Shown: piece after piece, positions 1-6,743 of the stretch
Position numbering within the stretch: the stretch's first letter is position 1
Layout: the number at the start of each line of letters is the position of its first letter
The notes under the pieces: model-generated
The model's database searches: none
The model's input: the letters and a program-made list of their open reading frames with translations, nothing else
What the model was told of the DNA's origin: nothing
Position numbers and translations under genes: made by a program
Origin: Myxococcota bacterium
Lineage (GTDB): Bacteria > Myxococcota_C > UBA6777
DNA length: 22,032 nucleotides
Reading direction: 5' to 3'
Assembly (NCBI GenBank): GCA_963169055.1
Contig: CAUJFU010000411.1
Location: 1-22,032 of the forward strand

Positions 1-126
1 GGCCACTCGCATGATCACGGCCACTCGCACGATCACAGCCACTCACACGATCACGGCCACTCACACGATCACGGCCACTCACACGATCACAGCCACTCAC
101 ACGATCACGGCCATTCGCACGATCAC
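1..126 (+). repeat. 18-bp coding tandem repeat, about seven units
   Basis: Seven near-identical 18-bp units (type GGCCACTCRCACGATCAC) encode GHSHDH or SHSHDH. Every third unit starts AGC instead of GGC, at 37 and 91, so a 54-bp higher-order period is visible. Degenerate continuation runs to about 180. The repeat is in frame and could vary in copy number by slippage. Confidence 0.9.
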
Positions 127-303
127 GGCCATCACCACGGCCATTCGCACGATCATGACCACGATCACAGCCACGCACAGGGTGGCTGCGGTGGTGGCGG
201 CGGTGGTGGATGCGGGTGTGGCGGTGGTGGCGGTGGATGCGGCGGCGCATCGCGTCGGAAAAAACGTGCCGCCCAAGAACAGGCTGCCTCTTCGCAAGGT
301 TAG
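1..303 (+). CDS. C-terminal fragment of a His-rich, Gly/Cys-rich metal-binding protein (SlyD-like tail?)
   Basis: An open frame runs from the first base to a TAG at 301-303; the start lies outside the window. The first 60 visible residues contain 30 histidines in a G-H-S-H-D-H hexapeptide repeat. About 22 residues of almost pure glycine with four cysteines follow, then a short basic tail (SRRKKRAAQEQ). Tails of alternating His followed by Gly/Cys are known from the prolyl isomerase and nickel chaperone SlyD; His-rich stretches also occur in HypB, UreE and zinc transporters. No catalytic domain is visible, so SlyD is only the best guess. The tail would bind Ni, Zn or Cu in the cytoplasm or at the membrane. 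An overlapping Thr/Ile-rich frame from position 11 is a shadow of the same repeat. Confidence 0.75.
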   Translation, partial: GHSHDHGHSHDHSHSHDHGHSHDHGHSHDHSHSHDHGHSHDHGHHHGHSHDHDHDHSHAQGGCGGGGGGGCGCGGGGGGCGGASRRKKRAAQEQAASSQG

Positions 304-349
304 TCGCAAAACTGCGTCACTCCTCTAATGTCGAATCTGCGCAGTGATC

Positions 350-475
350 AAAAGCCCCGTGTTTGCGGCAATTCAAGCGGCAAGGCTGTTGGTTTGAAAA
401 ACGAACGCTCGTCCCGCCCATACGGGGTCAAGGGGCCTTTGGTCCCTTGCGGGGTGTGGGGTGGCACCCCACAAC
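350..475 (+). repeat. Dispersed intergenic repeat, copy A
   Basis: This copy shares a segmented pattern with copy C at 17579. It begins AAAAGCCCCGTGTT, continues through GTTGGTTTGAAAAAC, then ACGGGGTCAAGGG, a hairpin and GGGGTGTGGGG. The hairpin here is AAGGGGCC (430-437), loop TTT, GGTCCCTT (441-448), fully paired in RNA with one G-U. A second hairpin, TGTGGGG-loop-CCCCACA, follows at about 455-473. The outer CCCCGT and ACGGGG are also complementary. It fills most of the gene-free stretch between the His-rich gene and the acyl-CoA dehydrogenase. Confidence 0.75.
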
Positions 476-524
476 ACCATCCAACTGCGCAAATCCTGTC
501 CTCTCTCACACGAAAGGTTGTTCG
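430..524 (+). promoter_or_regulatory. Structured 5' leader shared with menB
   Basis: From the hairpin at 430-448 this leader has GGGGTGTGGG (451-460), then 38 nt, then TCCTCTCT (499-506), then GAAAGGT containing the ribosome binding site, 7 nt before the ATG at 525. The menB leader has the same blocks in the same order with exactly the same 38-nt spacing. CCTCTC (500-505) can pair with GAAAGG (512-517) with one mismatch, which would hide the ribosome binding site. Whether it acts on RNA or as a promoter cannot be told from sequence alone. Confidence 0.45.
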
Positions 525-1682
525 ATGAATCAAGCCCTGACTTTGCTTTCTGAAGAAGAGTTGATGTTCCAAGAGGCTGTACGAAGTTTTGCTCGCAACG
601 AGCTTGCACCACACGTCTTGCGGATGGATCGCGAATCCAAGATGGATCCTGCACTGATCAAAAAAGCTTTTGAGCAAGGCTTTATGGGGATCGAGATCCC
701 CGAAGAATACGGCGGTGCAGAAAGTTCGTTCTTTACGGCCATTCTTGCGATCGAAGAACTAGCTGCGGTGGACCCGAGCTATGCGGTGTTTGTGGATGTT
801 CAAAATACGCTGGTGAACAATGCGATCTTGCGCTGGGCCAACAAAGAACTCAAAGCCAAGTACCTGCCCAAGATGACGTCCCAATGGGTCGGAAGCTACG
901 CTCTGAGCGAACCCGGCAGCGGCTCCGATGCGTTTGCGCTTGCTACCACCGCCAAAGATTGCGGCGATCATTGGAAGCTCAACGGAACCAAGATGTGGAT
1001 CACCAACGGCGGAGAGGCCAGTGCGTATCTGGTCTTTGCGAATGCCAAGCCAGAGGCCGGATACAAGGGCATTACAGCGTTCTTGGTCGAGCGCACTTTT
1101 TCGGGATTCTCGGTGGGCAAAAAGGAAGACAAACTCGGCATCCGCGCAAGTTCCACCGTTGAATTGATCATGGAAGATTGTATCGTCCCAAAAGAAAATG
1201 TTGTGGGTGAGATCGGCAAAGGCTACAAAGTCGCGATCGAAACCCTCAACGAAGGTCGCATCGGGATCGGAGCGCAGATGATCGGACTCGCCCGTGGGGC
1301 CTTTGAGTTGGCGATGAGATACATGATCGAGCGCAAACAATTCGGCCAATCGATCGCTCACTTTCAAGGAATGCAATTCCAGTACGCCCAGCTCGCCACC
1401 GAGATCGAAGCCGCCCGTCTGATGGTGTACAACGCCGCTCGCCTCAAAGATGCTGGAAAGCCTTTCGCCAAAGAAGCCGCGATGGCAAAACTCTATTCAA
1501 GCCAAGTGGCCGAACAATCCGCATCCAAAGCCGTTGAATTTCACGGTGGTGTCGGCTTTACAAAAGAATTCCCCATCGAAAAGTTCTACCGCGACGCCAA
1601 GATCGGCACCATCTACGAAGGCACCAGCAATATGCAGCTAATGACCATCGCCAAATCGCTGCTCTCTGAATTTGAAAAGTGA
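525..1682 (+). CDS. Acyl-CoA dehydrogenase, short/branched-chain type
   Basis: A 385-residue FAD enzyme that introduces the alpha,beta double bond into acyl-CoA and passes electrons to electron-transfer flavoprotein. The length is normal for the family. The first family signature is visible as ALSEPGSGSDAFA, followed by WITNGG. The C-terminal domain carries FGQSIAHFQGMQFQ and EFHGGVGFTKEFPIEKFYRD. E365 in IYEGTSNMQ is the expected catalytic base. The run KIGTIYEGTSNMQL and the NEGRIGIGAQM region resemble short/branched-chain (2-methylbutyryl-CoA) dehydrogenases as I remember them, so a role in branched-chain amino acid or short fatty acid breakdown is likely, but the substrate is inferred. 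The start at 525 is preferred over an in-frame upstream extension to 363 because GAAAGG lies 7 nt ahead and the extension is repeat DNA. Confidence 0.93.
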   Translation: MNQALTLLSEEELMFQEAVRSFARNELAPHVLRMDRESKMDPALIKKAFEQGFMGIEIPEEYGGAESSFFTAILAIEELAAVDPSYAVFVDVQNTLVNNAILRWANKELKAKYLPKMTSQWVGSYALSEPGSGSDAFALATTAKDCGDHWKLNGTKMWITNGGEASAYLVFANAKPEAGYKGITAFLVERTFSGFSVGKKEDKLGIRASSTVELIMEDCIVPKENVVGEIGKGYKVAIETLNEGRIGIGAQMIGLARGAFELAMRYMIERKQFGQSIAHFQGMQFQYAQLATEIEAARLMVYNAARLKDAGKPFAKEAAMAKLYSSQVAEQSASKAVEFHGGVGFTKEFPIEKFYRDAKIGTIYEGTSNMQLMTIAKSLLSEFEK

Positions 1683-1725
1683 AACGAAATCCGCCCGTTG
1701 TGTGATCGTAAAGAGGTAGAGGCAA

Positions 1726-1797
1726 CCCCCTGTGGCTGCCCAATAATAGGGCGTCTACGTACGATCCTTTGTGTACACATCAGTCGGATATCGTATG
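1726..1797. repeat. Repeat element between convergent genes, copy 1
   Basis: CCCCCTGTGGCTGCCCAA is followed by TAATAGGGC, forming a stem GCCC/GGGC. Further on, ACGATCC (1761-1767) faces GGATATCGT (1786-1794), with the 10-bp palindrome TGTGTACACA between them. The same 27-bp core and a GATATCGTATG end recur at 20594-20687. Both copies lie between the 3' ends of convergent genes, so a two-way terminator or RNA-end stabiliser is plausible, as is a small non-autonomous mobile repeat. Confidence 0.6.
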
Positions 1798-1833
1798 CGA
1801 CGAACAATCGAGATCATCCGAAAGCGGGGGGGA

Positions 1834-3708
1834 TTAGGGTTGGCGTTTGATCGGGCGGATCATGTTGTGGGGATCGAGGAGGATATCGAGTTGTTCACGG
1901 GTGAGGTATCCGTGTTCAAGCACGATCTCGTAGACAGGGCGGCCCGTCACCAATGCTTCTTTGGCGACTTCTGATGCGCGTTCGTAGCCGAGACTTGGCC
2001 CGAGTGCGGTGACGACGCCGATCGAATTGTAGACCATGCGGCGGCAGACTTCTTCGTTGGCGGTGATCCCTTCGATGCAACGGATGCGTAGGGTTAGCAT
2101 CGCGTTGTGTAGCATGTGGATGGAAGTAAAAAGGTTGAAAGCGATCAGCGGTTCGAAGACGTTTAGTTCGAGTTGACCGCCTTCTGCGGCGAGAGCCACG
2201 GCGGTATCGAGGCCGACGATCTGGAAGGCCACTTGGTTGACCACTTCGGGGATCACGGGGTTGACTTTTCCGGGCATGATCGAAGATCCCGGCTGTACGG
2301 GCGGAAGATTGATCTCATTGAGGCCACAACGCGGCCCACTCGACAGCAAGCGCAGGTCGTTGCAGATCTTGGAGAGACGTACAGCAAACATCTTCAAAAC
2401 GCCCGATAACTCGACAAAACTGCTGGTGTCTTGGGTGGCTTCGATCAGGTCTTCGGCTTGGACAAAAGACATCTCCAGATGTTTGGAGAGTTCTTGGATG
2501 GCGATGCGAGCAAACTCTGGATCGGCGTTGATCCCCGTCCCAATGGCTGTTCCGCCGAGGTTCAATTCCAAGAGGCTCTTGAGTGCTTGTTCGATGCGTC
2601 GGCTTCCTTCTCGCAAGGTGCGCCCCCACGCTTGGAACTCTTGCCCCAAGCTCATCGGTACGGCGTCTTGGAGCTGTGTTCGCCCCATCTTGATGATCCC
2701 TGAAAACTCTCTGCCTTTGGCTTCAAAGGCTCCAACCAAACGCCCCGCTTCTTCGATGGTTTTGCGGATCGCTTTAAGCAAGGCGATCCGAATTGCCGAT
2801 GGATAGACGTCGTTGGTTGATTGGCTCATATTGACGTGGTTGTTGGGATGCAAGATGTCGTATTCTGCGCGGTCATGGCCGAGCAGTTCCAATGCGCGGT
2901 TGGCGATCACTTCGTTGGCGTTCATGTTGGTGCTGGTTCCTGCCCCGCCTTGGATCATATCCACCACAAAATGCCCATGCCACAAGCCTTTGCAGAGTTC
3001 TTCGCAGGCTTCGATGATCGCATTTCCTCGCTCTTCGTCCAGATCGCCAAGCTGCATATTGGCGATCGTACAAGCCCGTTTGATCTCCGCGAGTGCTTCG
3101 ATGAATTCGGGATAGGCTTCCAAGCGAACACCCAAGATCGGGAAGTTTTCAACAGCCCGTAGCGTTTGAATCCCCCACAACGCCGAAGAGGGGACTTCGC
3201 GCTCGCCCAAGAGATCATGTTCTTTGCGGGGCGCACTAAAACCGTATACCGCGCCGCGCCCTTGATCTCCTCGCCCTGACCGCATGATCCGATCTGCGAT
3301 CGCTTTGCTCACCGATAGCACCAACTCCGTAAACAAAGACAGGTTTTCTTCCCGAATCTTGCTCAGTTTTTCTTTGGGCAAAACGCCGATCATCCCGTCT
3401 GACACCGCCCGTCCTGTCGTTCGATACGGCGCTTCGTCTTCCAAGATCAATGTGTCGCCAAGCAACGTCCCCGGGCCGCAAACCGTGAAACTGCGGCTCC
3501 ATCCCACCGACGAATCGATCAGCTCGATATCTCCCTGTGCGATCAAGTACATCTCTTTGCGTTCGTCGCCTTGCTCAAACAGGATCTCGCCCCGTGAAAA
3601 CGGACGCGGTGTAAACAACGGCAACAAATAGGCGCGTTTTTCTTCGCTCAAACTGCCGAAGTAATCGGCTCGTAGAAGATCTTTTGTGGTCAACTTGTTC
3701 GTCGGCAT
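1834..3708 (-). CDS. aspA: Aspartate ammonia-lyase with N-terminal cyclic-nucleotide-binding domain
   Basis: The 624-residue protein joins two domains. Residues ~13-145 form a CRP-type cyclic-nucleotide-binding fold (FEQGDERKEMYLIAQGDIEL). Its phosphate-binding cassette is GTLLGD...R96-TT, with Asp where CRP has Glu. Residues ~164-620 are a full aspartase/fumarase-superfamily enzyme: DLLGEREVP start, GAGTSTNMNANEV, NNHVNMSQSTND, MGRTQLQDAVP and the signature GSSIMPGKVNP, with S476 as the likely catalytic base. The motifs favour aspartase (L-aspartate to fumarate plus ammonia) over fumarase. The start at 3708 sits just before the first conserved domain but has no clear ribosome binding site. 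An ATG at 3813 has AAGGAGG but 16 nt away, and would add a 35-residue basic leader; a GTG at 3903 is less likely. The ArsR gene lies upstream on the same strand. Confidence 0.92.
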   Translation of the reverse strand: MPTNKLTTKDLLRADYFGSLSEEKRAYLLPLFTPRPFSRGEILFEQGDERKEMYLIAQGDIELIDSSVGWSRSFTVCGPGTLLGDTLILEDEAPYRTTGRAVSDGMIGVLPKEKLSKIREENLSLFTELVLSVSKAIADRIMRSGRGDQGRGAVYGFSAPRKEHDLLGEREVPSSALWGIQTLRAVENFPILGVRLEAYPEFIEALAEIKRACTIANMQLGDLDEERGNAIIEACEELCKGLWHGHFVVDMIQGGAGTSTNMNANEVIANRALELLGHDRAEYDILHPNNHVNMSQSTNDVYPSAIRIALLKAIRKTIEEAGRLVGAFEAKGREFSGIIKMGRTQLQDAVPMSLGQEFQAWGRTLREGSRRIEQALKSLLELNLGGTAIGTGINADPEFARIAIQELSKHLEMSFVQAEDLIEATQDTSSFVELSGVLKMFAVRLSKICNDLRLLSSGPRCGLNEINLPPVQPGSSIMPGKVNPVIPEVVNQVAFQIVGLDTAVALAAEGGQLELNVFEPLIAFNLFTSIHMLHNAMLTLRIRCIEGITANEEVCRRMVYNSIGVVTALGPSLGYERASEVAKEALVTGRPVYEIVLEHGYLTREQLDILLDPHNMIRPIKRQP

Positions 3709-3939
3709 CGTGCTGTGCGCAGGGAGCTTTCTGTCTTGCTTGTTGCGCACCAAAAGCGCGCCTTCTCTCTGTTTGCGAGCAGGTTCAGAGCTTTTTACGG
3801 CCCCTTCTCGCATCAAACCCCCTGCGTATCCTCCTTTCTTTGTGGCAGATTCGGCTGTCCGCCTCCTCTCGGCGCAGTATCTACAAGATCGCACACGAGG
3901 CACAGCCCCCGCCTAACAAATCCTTCCTAAAGACCGAAG

Positions 3940-3999
3940 CTACCGCTTGTTTTTCTTCTTTTTACTCCCCGATCCGCCCATCAAACGCACACCACCGTC
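3940..3999 (-). other. Possible +1-frame Lys-rich extension of the ArsR gene
   Basis: The ArsR frame ends in GGG TGA C. One base forward, the frame stays open for 19 codons and reads DGGVRLMGGSGSKKKKNKR before TAG at 3940-3942. Its composition looks protein-like, and TGAC is a weak stop context. It could be a sequencing indel, a frameshift extension, a tiny separate ORF starting at the internal ATG, or chance. The rest of the stretch between 3709 and 3997 holds only the possible extended aspartase N-terminus. Confidence 0.2.
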
Positions 4000-4360
4000 A
4001 CCCTTCGTCGGGTTCTTCGCTCCACAGGTGGCGCGCTTTTTCTACGGCGTCACGCAGCCCCTCGGCTTCGCGTAGCTCTGCTTCCAAAAAACCCAAACCC
4101 TCAAGTAGCCAGTGTGCGATCTCTGGTTGTTTCAAGTGATAAAACACATGCCGACCTTCCCGTCGTTCCGAGACCACACGCGCTGCCCGCATCTGCGCTA
4201 GATGTTGCGACACCCGCGAGTGACTCACGCCCAACGCTTGTTGCAGGTGGTTGACATCTTGCTCCCCAAATCGCAGTTCTTCCACAATCTGGATGCGATG
4301 GGGGTGCGACAACAAACTCAACAACCTCGCTAATTCTGCCGCTGCTACGGTGTGGGGCAT
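3998..4360 (-). CDS. ArsR-family winged-helix transcriptional regulator
   Basis: A 120-residue protein with a single winged helix-turn-helix domain: LARLLSLLSHPHRIQIVEEL, then recognition-helix region ALGVSHSRVSQHLAQM and wing ERREGRHVFYHL. It ends in a helical, charged tail (about residues 85-120). ArsR proteins are usually dimeric repressors that leave DNA on binding a metal or other signal. No obvious Cys metal site (CVC type) is present, so this is more likely a non-metal or redox/ligand-sensing member. The ATG at 4360 has AGAGGG about 9 nt ahead; an in-frame GTG at 4387 lacks a ribosome binding site. It may regulate itself and the aspA-like gene downstream on the same strand (inference). 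Confidence 0.85.
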   Translation of the reverse strand: MPHTVAAAELARLLSLLSHPHRIQIVEELRFGEQDVNHLQQALGVSHSRVSQHLAQMRAARVVSERREGRHVFYHLKQPEIAHWLLEGLGFLEAELREAEGLRDAVEKARHLWSEEPDEG

Positions 4361-4422
4361 TTCCTTTATCCCTCTCGATCTGGACACGTTTTCGCTTCAC
4401 AGCGCTCTCTATCCAAGTTTCT

Positions 4423-4451
4423 TATCTTCGATATGTTCATAGATGAAGATA
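4423..4451. promoter_or_regulatory. Inverted repeat, possible ArsR operator
   Basis: Perfect 7-bp arms TATCTTC (4423-4429) and GAAGATA (4445-4451) are separated by 15 bp in an unusually AT-rich patch, 63-91 bp upstream of the ArsR start. ArsR regulators commonly bind AT-rich imperfect palindromes in their own promoter. The assignment is by position only. Confidence 0.3.
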
Positions 4452-4571
4452 TATGCAAAGTCCAGACGGGGTTTGGCGACGAAAAGGTGTGGACAAGTCC
4501 CCCGCGATGCGTTAGATGGCTTCGGGTTTTTTTGTGGTGGCGTGGTGTTGCTGCTTTTCTGGCGAAATGAC

Positions 4572-4682
4572 GGGCCAAAAGGGCCGAGACCCCTTGTGGG
4601 GCGTGGGAACGGAAGATCGGACCGCGACGAAAAAGCCCGTCGGTCGTCAAAAGGGCCGAGACCCCTTGCGGGGTGTGGGAAC
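4572..4682 (+). repeat. Two direct copies (B1, B2) of the hairpin/GGGGTGTGGG repeat
   Basis: AAAAGGGCCGAGACCCCTTG followed by a G-rich GGGGYGTGGGAAC occurs twice, at about 4577-4610 and 4649-4682, 72 bp apart. Both keep the AAGGG/CCCTT stem of copies A and C but have a different inner sequence and lack most of the upstream half; AAAAAGCCCGTC at 4630 may be its remnant. With the candidate operator, these account for the long gene-free stretch between the ArsR start and menB. No ORF there looks real. Confidence 0.75.
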
Positions 4683-4747
4683 TCACCTCACAAAACCAAA
4701 CAAACCCAACAAGTCAGTCCTCTCTATTAGAAAGGTGACAAAGGCTT
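4649..4747 (+). promoter_or_regulatory. Structured 5' leader of menB, homologous to the acyl-CoA dehydrogenase leader
   Basis: After the B2 hairpin come GGGGTGTGGG (4670-4679), 38 nt, TCCTCTCT (4718-4725), ATTA, and GAAAGGT (4730-4736), then the menB start. CCTCTCT can pair with AGAAAGG across a 3-nt loop with one mismatch. A second AAAGG (4740-4744) lies only 3 nt from the ATG, so which one the ribosome uses is unclear. The order and spacing match the leader at 430-524. Confidence 0.45.
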
Positions 4748-5644
4748 ATGGTATCCGAATTGTTTGAGGCTCAACGTTGGCGCCCGGTCGAAGGGCTTGA
4801 TCTGACCGATATCACCTACCATCGGGCGCTCGATCAAGGGACGGTTCGCATCGCCTTTAATCGCCCCGAAGTACGCAATGCGTTTCGTCCGCACACCGTC
4901 GACGAACTCTACCGAGCGCTCGATCATGCCCGAATGTCCTCGGATGTGGGATGTGTGTTGTTGACAGGCAATGGTCCCTCTCCCAAAGACGGCGGATGGG
5001 CCTTTTGTTCGGGCGGAGATCAGCGGATTCGCGGCAAAGACGGCTACAAATACGAAGGCGATGCTGCGCATCAGCCGGATATCGGGCGACTTGGGCGTCT
5101 TCATATCCTCGAAGTACAGCGTCTGATCCGTTTTATGCCCAAAGTCGTGATCGCGGTGGTTCCGGGATGGGCGGTGGGCGGGGGACACAGTCTGCACGTG
5201 GTCTGTGATCTCACGATTGCCAGTCGTCAACACGCGATCTTCAAACAAACGGACGCAGATGTCGCCAGCTTCGACGGCGGCTACGGCTCGGCTTTGCTCG
5301 CACGTCAAGTCGGCCAAAAGAAAGCCCGCGAGATCTTTTTTGTCGGAAAAAATTACAGCGCCGAAGAAGCCGCTGCGATGGGCATGGTCAACGCTGTGGT
5401 CGATCACGCTGACCTCGAACGCTTTGCTCTCGATTGGGCCCAAGAGATCACCACCAAAAGCCCCACCGCGATCCGTATGCTCAAGTACGCCTTTAATCTC
5501 CCCGATGAAGGCATCGTTGGGCAACAACTATTTGCGGGCGAGGCCACACGGCTCGCGTACGCAACCGAAGAAGCCGTCGAAGGACGCGATGCTTTCTTGG
5601 AAAAGCGCAAGCAAGATTACACCAAGTTCCCTTGGCATTATTGA
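4748..5644 (+). CDS. menB: 1,4-dihydroxy-2-naphthoyl-CoA synthase (MenB)
   Basis: A 298-residue crotonase-fold enzyme that closes the second ring of the naphthoquinone by Dieckmann-type condensation of o-succinylbenzoyl-CoA. Oxyanion-hole segments [11 protein letters not shown] (86-96) and GWAVGGG (140-146) are present. So is the MenB hallmark [21 protein letters not shown] (starting at 175) and the C-terminal tail [13 protein letters not shown]170 in [14 protein letters not shown] occupies the position that is Asp in Mycobacterium MenB and Gly in E. coli MenB. By established knowledge this marks the bicarbonate-independent type. The second half resembles the actinobacterial protein very closely, as I recall it. 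It is the first gene of the plus-strand menaquinone cluster, with a 151-bp gap to the next gene. Confidence 0.96.
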   Translation: MVSELFEAQRWRPVEGLDLTDITYHRALDQGTVRIAFNRPEVRNAFRPHTVDELYRALDHARMSSDVGCVLLTGNGPSPKDGGWAFCSGGDQRIRGKDGYKYEGDAAHQPDIGRLGRLHILEVQRLIRFMPKVVIAVVPGWAVGGGHSLHVVCDLTIASRQHAIFKQTDADVASFDGGYGSALLARQVGQKKAREIFFVGKNYSAEEAAAMGMVNAVVDHADLERFALDWAQEITTKSPTAIRMLKYAFNLPDEGIVGQQLFAGEATRLAYATEEAVEGRDAFLEKRKQDYTKFPWHY

Positions 5645-5768
5645 GACGTTCTTTGGGCCTCGCTGCTTTCGATCTCGACCATCCCTGCGGGAGAGCTTCT
5701 TTGGCGTGAGACGCCGTCACCTTTTTGTGGGCCTCGCATCTCAAGGGTTGTGTTGGAGAGCCTGTTCT

Positions 5769-5795
5769 TCCTATCTCAGCAAAGGAGCGAATACG
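5769..5795 (+). promoter_or_regulatory. Leader of the DAHP synthase gene with strong ribosome binding site
   Basis: AAAGGAG (5781-5787) lies 8 nt before a TTG start and decides it. Just upstream, TCCTATCT (5769-5776) resembles the TCCTCTCT tract that precedes the ribosome binding sites of menB and the acyl-CoA dehydrogenase. The rest of the 151-bp gap after menB holds a small GGCGT/ACGCC hairpin at 5703-5715 followed by a CTTTTTG run, a weak terminator or attenuator candidate. Confidence 0.4.
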
Positions 5796-6653
5796 TTGGG
5801 CAAGCAAGTCGATCAAGAGCCACTGGGAGCTTCCGCCCCTGCGCGTCCCCTTGCGCGGCGAGGGATCGGGCAAGCCGATACGGAGGTGAAACTCCCGCAA
5901 GGTTTGCTTGGAGGGCAGCAAGTGCGCGTGATCGCAGGGCCTTGCGCGGTCGAAAGCCGCGAGCAGATCCTTGAGATCGCGTCTTTTGTCAAGGCGCAAG
6001 GAGCCTTTGGTCTGCGTGGAGGAGCATTTAAGCCGCGCACTTCGCCTTATAGCTTCCAAGGCAGCCAACAACAAGGCTTGGAATGGCTGGCCTTGGCGCG
6101 TGAAGCTACCGGATTGGTCGTTGTCACCGAAGTGATGGACCCTGCGATGGTCGGTATGGTCGCAGAGTGCGCCGACATCTTGCAGATCGGAACCCGCAGT
6201 ATGCAAAACTTCCCGCTGTTGCGGGCTGCTGCGCGTTCGCAAAAGCCGATCTTGCTCAAACGCGGTATGTCAAGCACCCTCGAAGAACTCCTGTATTCCG
6301 CCGAATACATCCTTCTCGAAGGCAACACACAAGTCATCCTCTGTGAACGCGGTATTCGTACTTTTGAGCAAGAGACCCGAAACACTTTTGATATCAATGC
6401 GATCCCTGCCCTCAAACGCCTCAGCCACCTTCCTGTCTTTGCCGATCCAAGCCACGGCACAGGAAAGTCCGAGTACGTCGCGGCTGTGGCCCGCGCTGCG
6501 ATCGCTGCGGGAGCGGACGGGCTGTTGATCGAAGTCCACCCCCGTCCCGAACAAGCCCTCTCTGATGGTCGCCAAAGTCTAGACTTCGAGCGCTTTGCTT
6601 CGATGATGGGCCAGATCCGCCGCATCGCTGCCGCTCTCGAACGCTCTCTTTGA
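5796..6653 (+). CDS. aroF: 3-deoxy-7-phosphoheptulonate (DAHP) synthase, type I-beta
   Basis: A 285-residue TIM-barrel enzyme that condenses phosphoenolpyruvate with erythrose 4-phosphate, the first step toward chorismate. Motifs in order: IAGPCAVES (46-54), [55 protein letters not shown]...[19 protein letters not shown] and [14 protein letters not shown]. These fit the KDO8P-synthase-like I-beta class found in Bacillus and Thermotoga. The barrel starts at residue ~42 after a low-complexity leader, so neither the ferredoxin-like nor the chorismate-mutase regulatory domain is present and feedback control is predicted to be absent. The TTG start is chosen for its strong ribosome binding site; the frame is open far upstream but overlaps menB. 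Its place among men genes suggests dedicated precursor supply. Confidence 0.93.
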   Translation: MGKQVDQEPLGASAPARPLARRGIGQADTEVKLPQGLLGGQQVRVIAGPCAVESREQILEIASFVKAQGAFGLRGGAFKPRTSPYSFQGSQQQGLEWLALAREATGLVVVTEVMDPAMVGMVAECADILQIGTRSMQNFPLLRAAARSQKPILLKRGMSSTLEELLYSAEYILLEGNTQVILCERGIRTFEQETRNTFDINAIPALKRLSHLPVFADPSHGTGKSEYVAAVARAAIAAGADGLLIEVHPRPEQALSDGRQSLDFERFASMMGQIRRIAAALERSL

Positions 6654-6743
6654 TGCCCACCAACACTTGGCAACGCCCCACAAAAACCATCCCACCGCGT
6701 AATCCCTATCCCGATCTGTTGTTGTCTGATGGAGTGTGTATGT

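Noticed and set aside
1-180. CRISPR-like regularly spaced repeat
   Set aside because: The units are contiguous with no unique spacers and encode a continuous peptide; it is a coding tandem repeat.
11-328. Plus-strand frame rich in Thr/Ile starting at 11
   Set aside because: It is a shifted reading of the His-coding tandem repeat; the frame from base 1 gives the recognisable GHSHDH metal-binding repeat and a sensible C-terminus.
363-524. Upstream extension of the acyl-CoA dehydrogenase
   Set aside because: The extension translates intergenic repeat copy A; the ATG at 525 has a good ribosome binding site and the usual family N-terminus.
759-1376. Long minus-strand frame inside the acyl-CoA dehydrogenase
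   Set aside because: Antisense shadow of a clearly recognised gene; no motifs and no ribosome binding site.
1769-1779. TGTGTACACA palindrome as a transcription-factor operator
   Set aside because: It lies between two convergent 3' ends, not near any promoter, and inside a repeat element; a chance or structural origin is more likely.
1834-3708. Fumarase C instead of aspartase
   Set aside because: The motifs GAGTSTNMNANEV with DLLGEREVP and SSIMPGKVNPVIPEVVNQ match aspartases better; fumarase cannot be fully excluded without alignment.
4572-4682. Two-unit CRISPR or insertion-sequence ends
   Set aside because: Only two units, direct rather than inverted, no target duplication and no transposase; the same hairpin occurs as single copies elsewhere.
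4366-4686. Minus-strand frame with repeated SHTPQGVSALL peptides
   Set aside because: The peptide repeat is only the translation of hairpin copies B1 and B2; similar peptides arise from copies A and C.
5493-6242. Minus-strand frame of about 250 codons opposite menB and DAHP synthase
   Set aside because: It spans two real genes and their gap and shows no family resemblance; frame openness comes from biased codon use.
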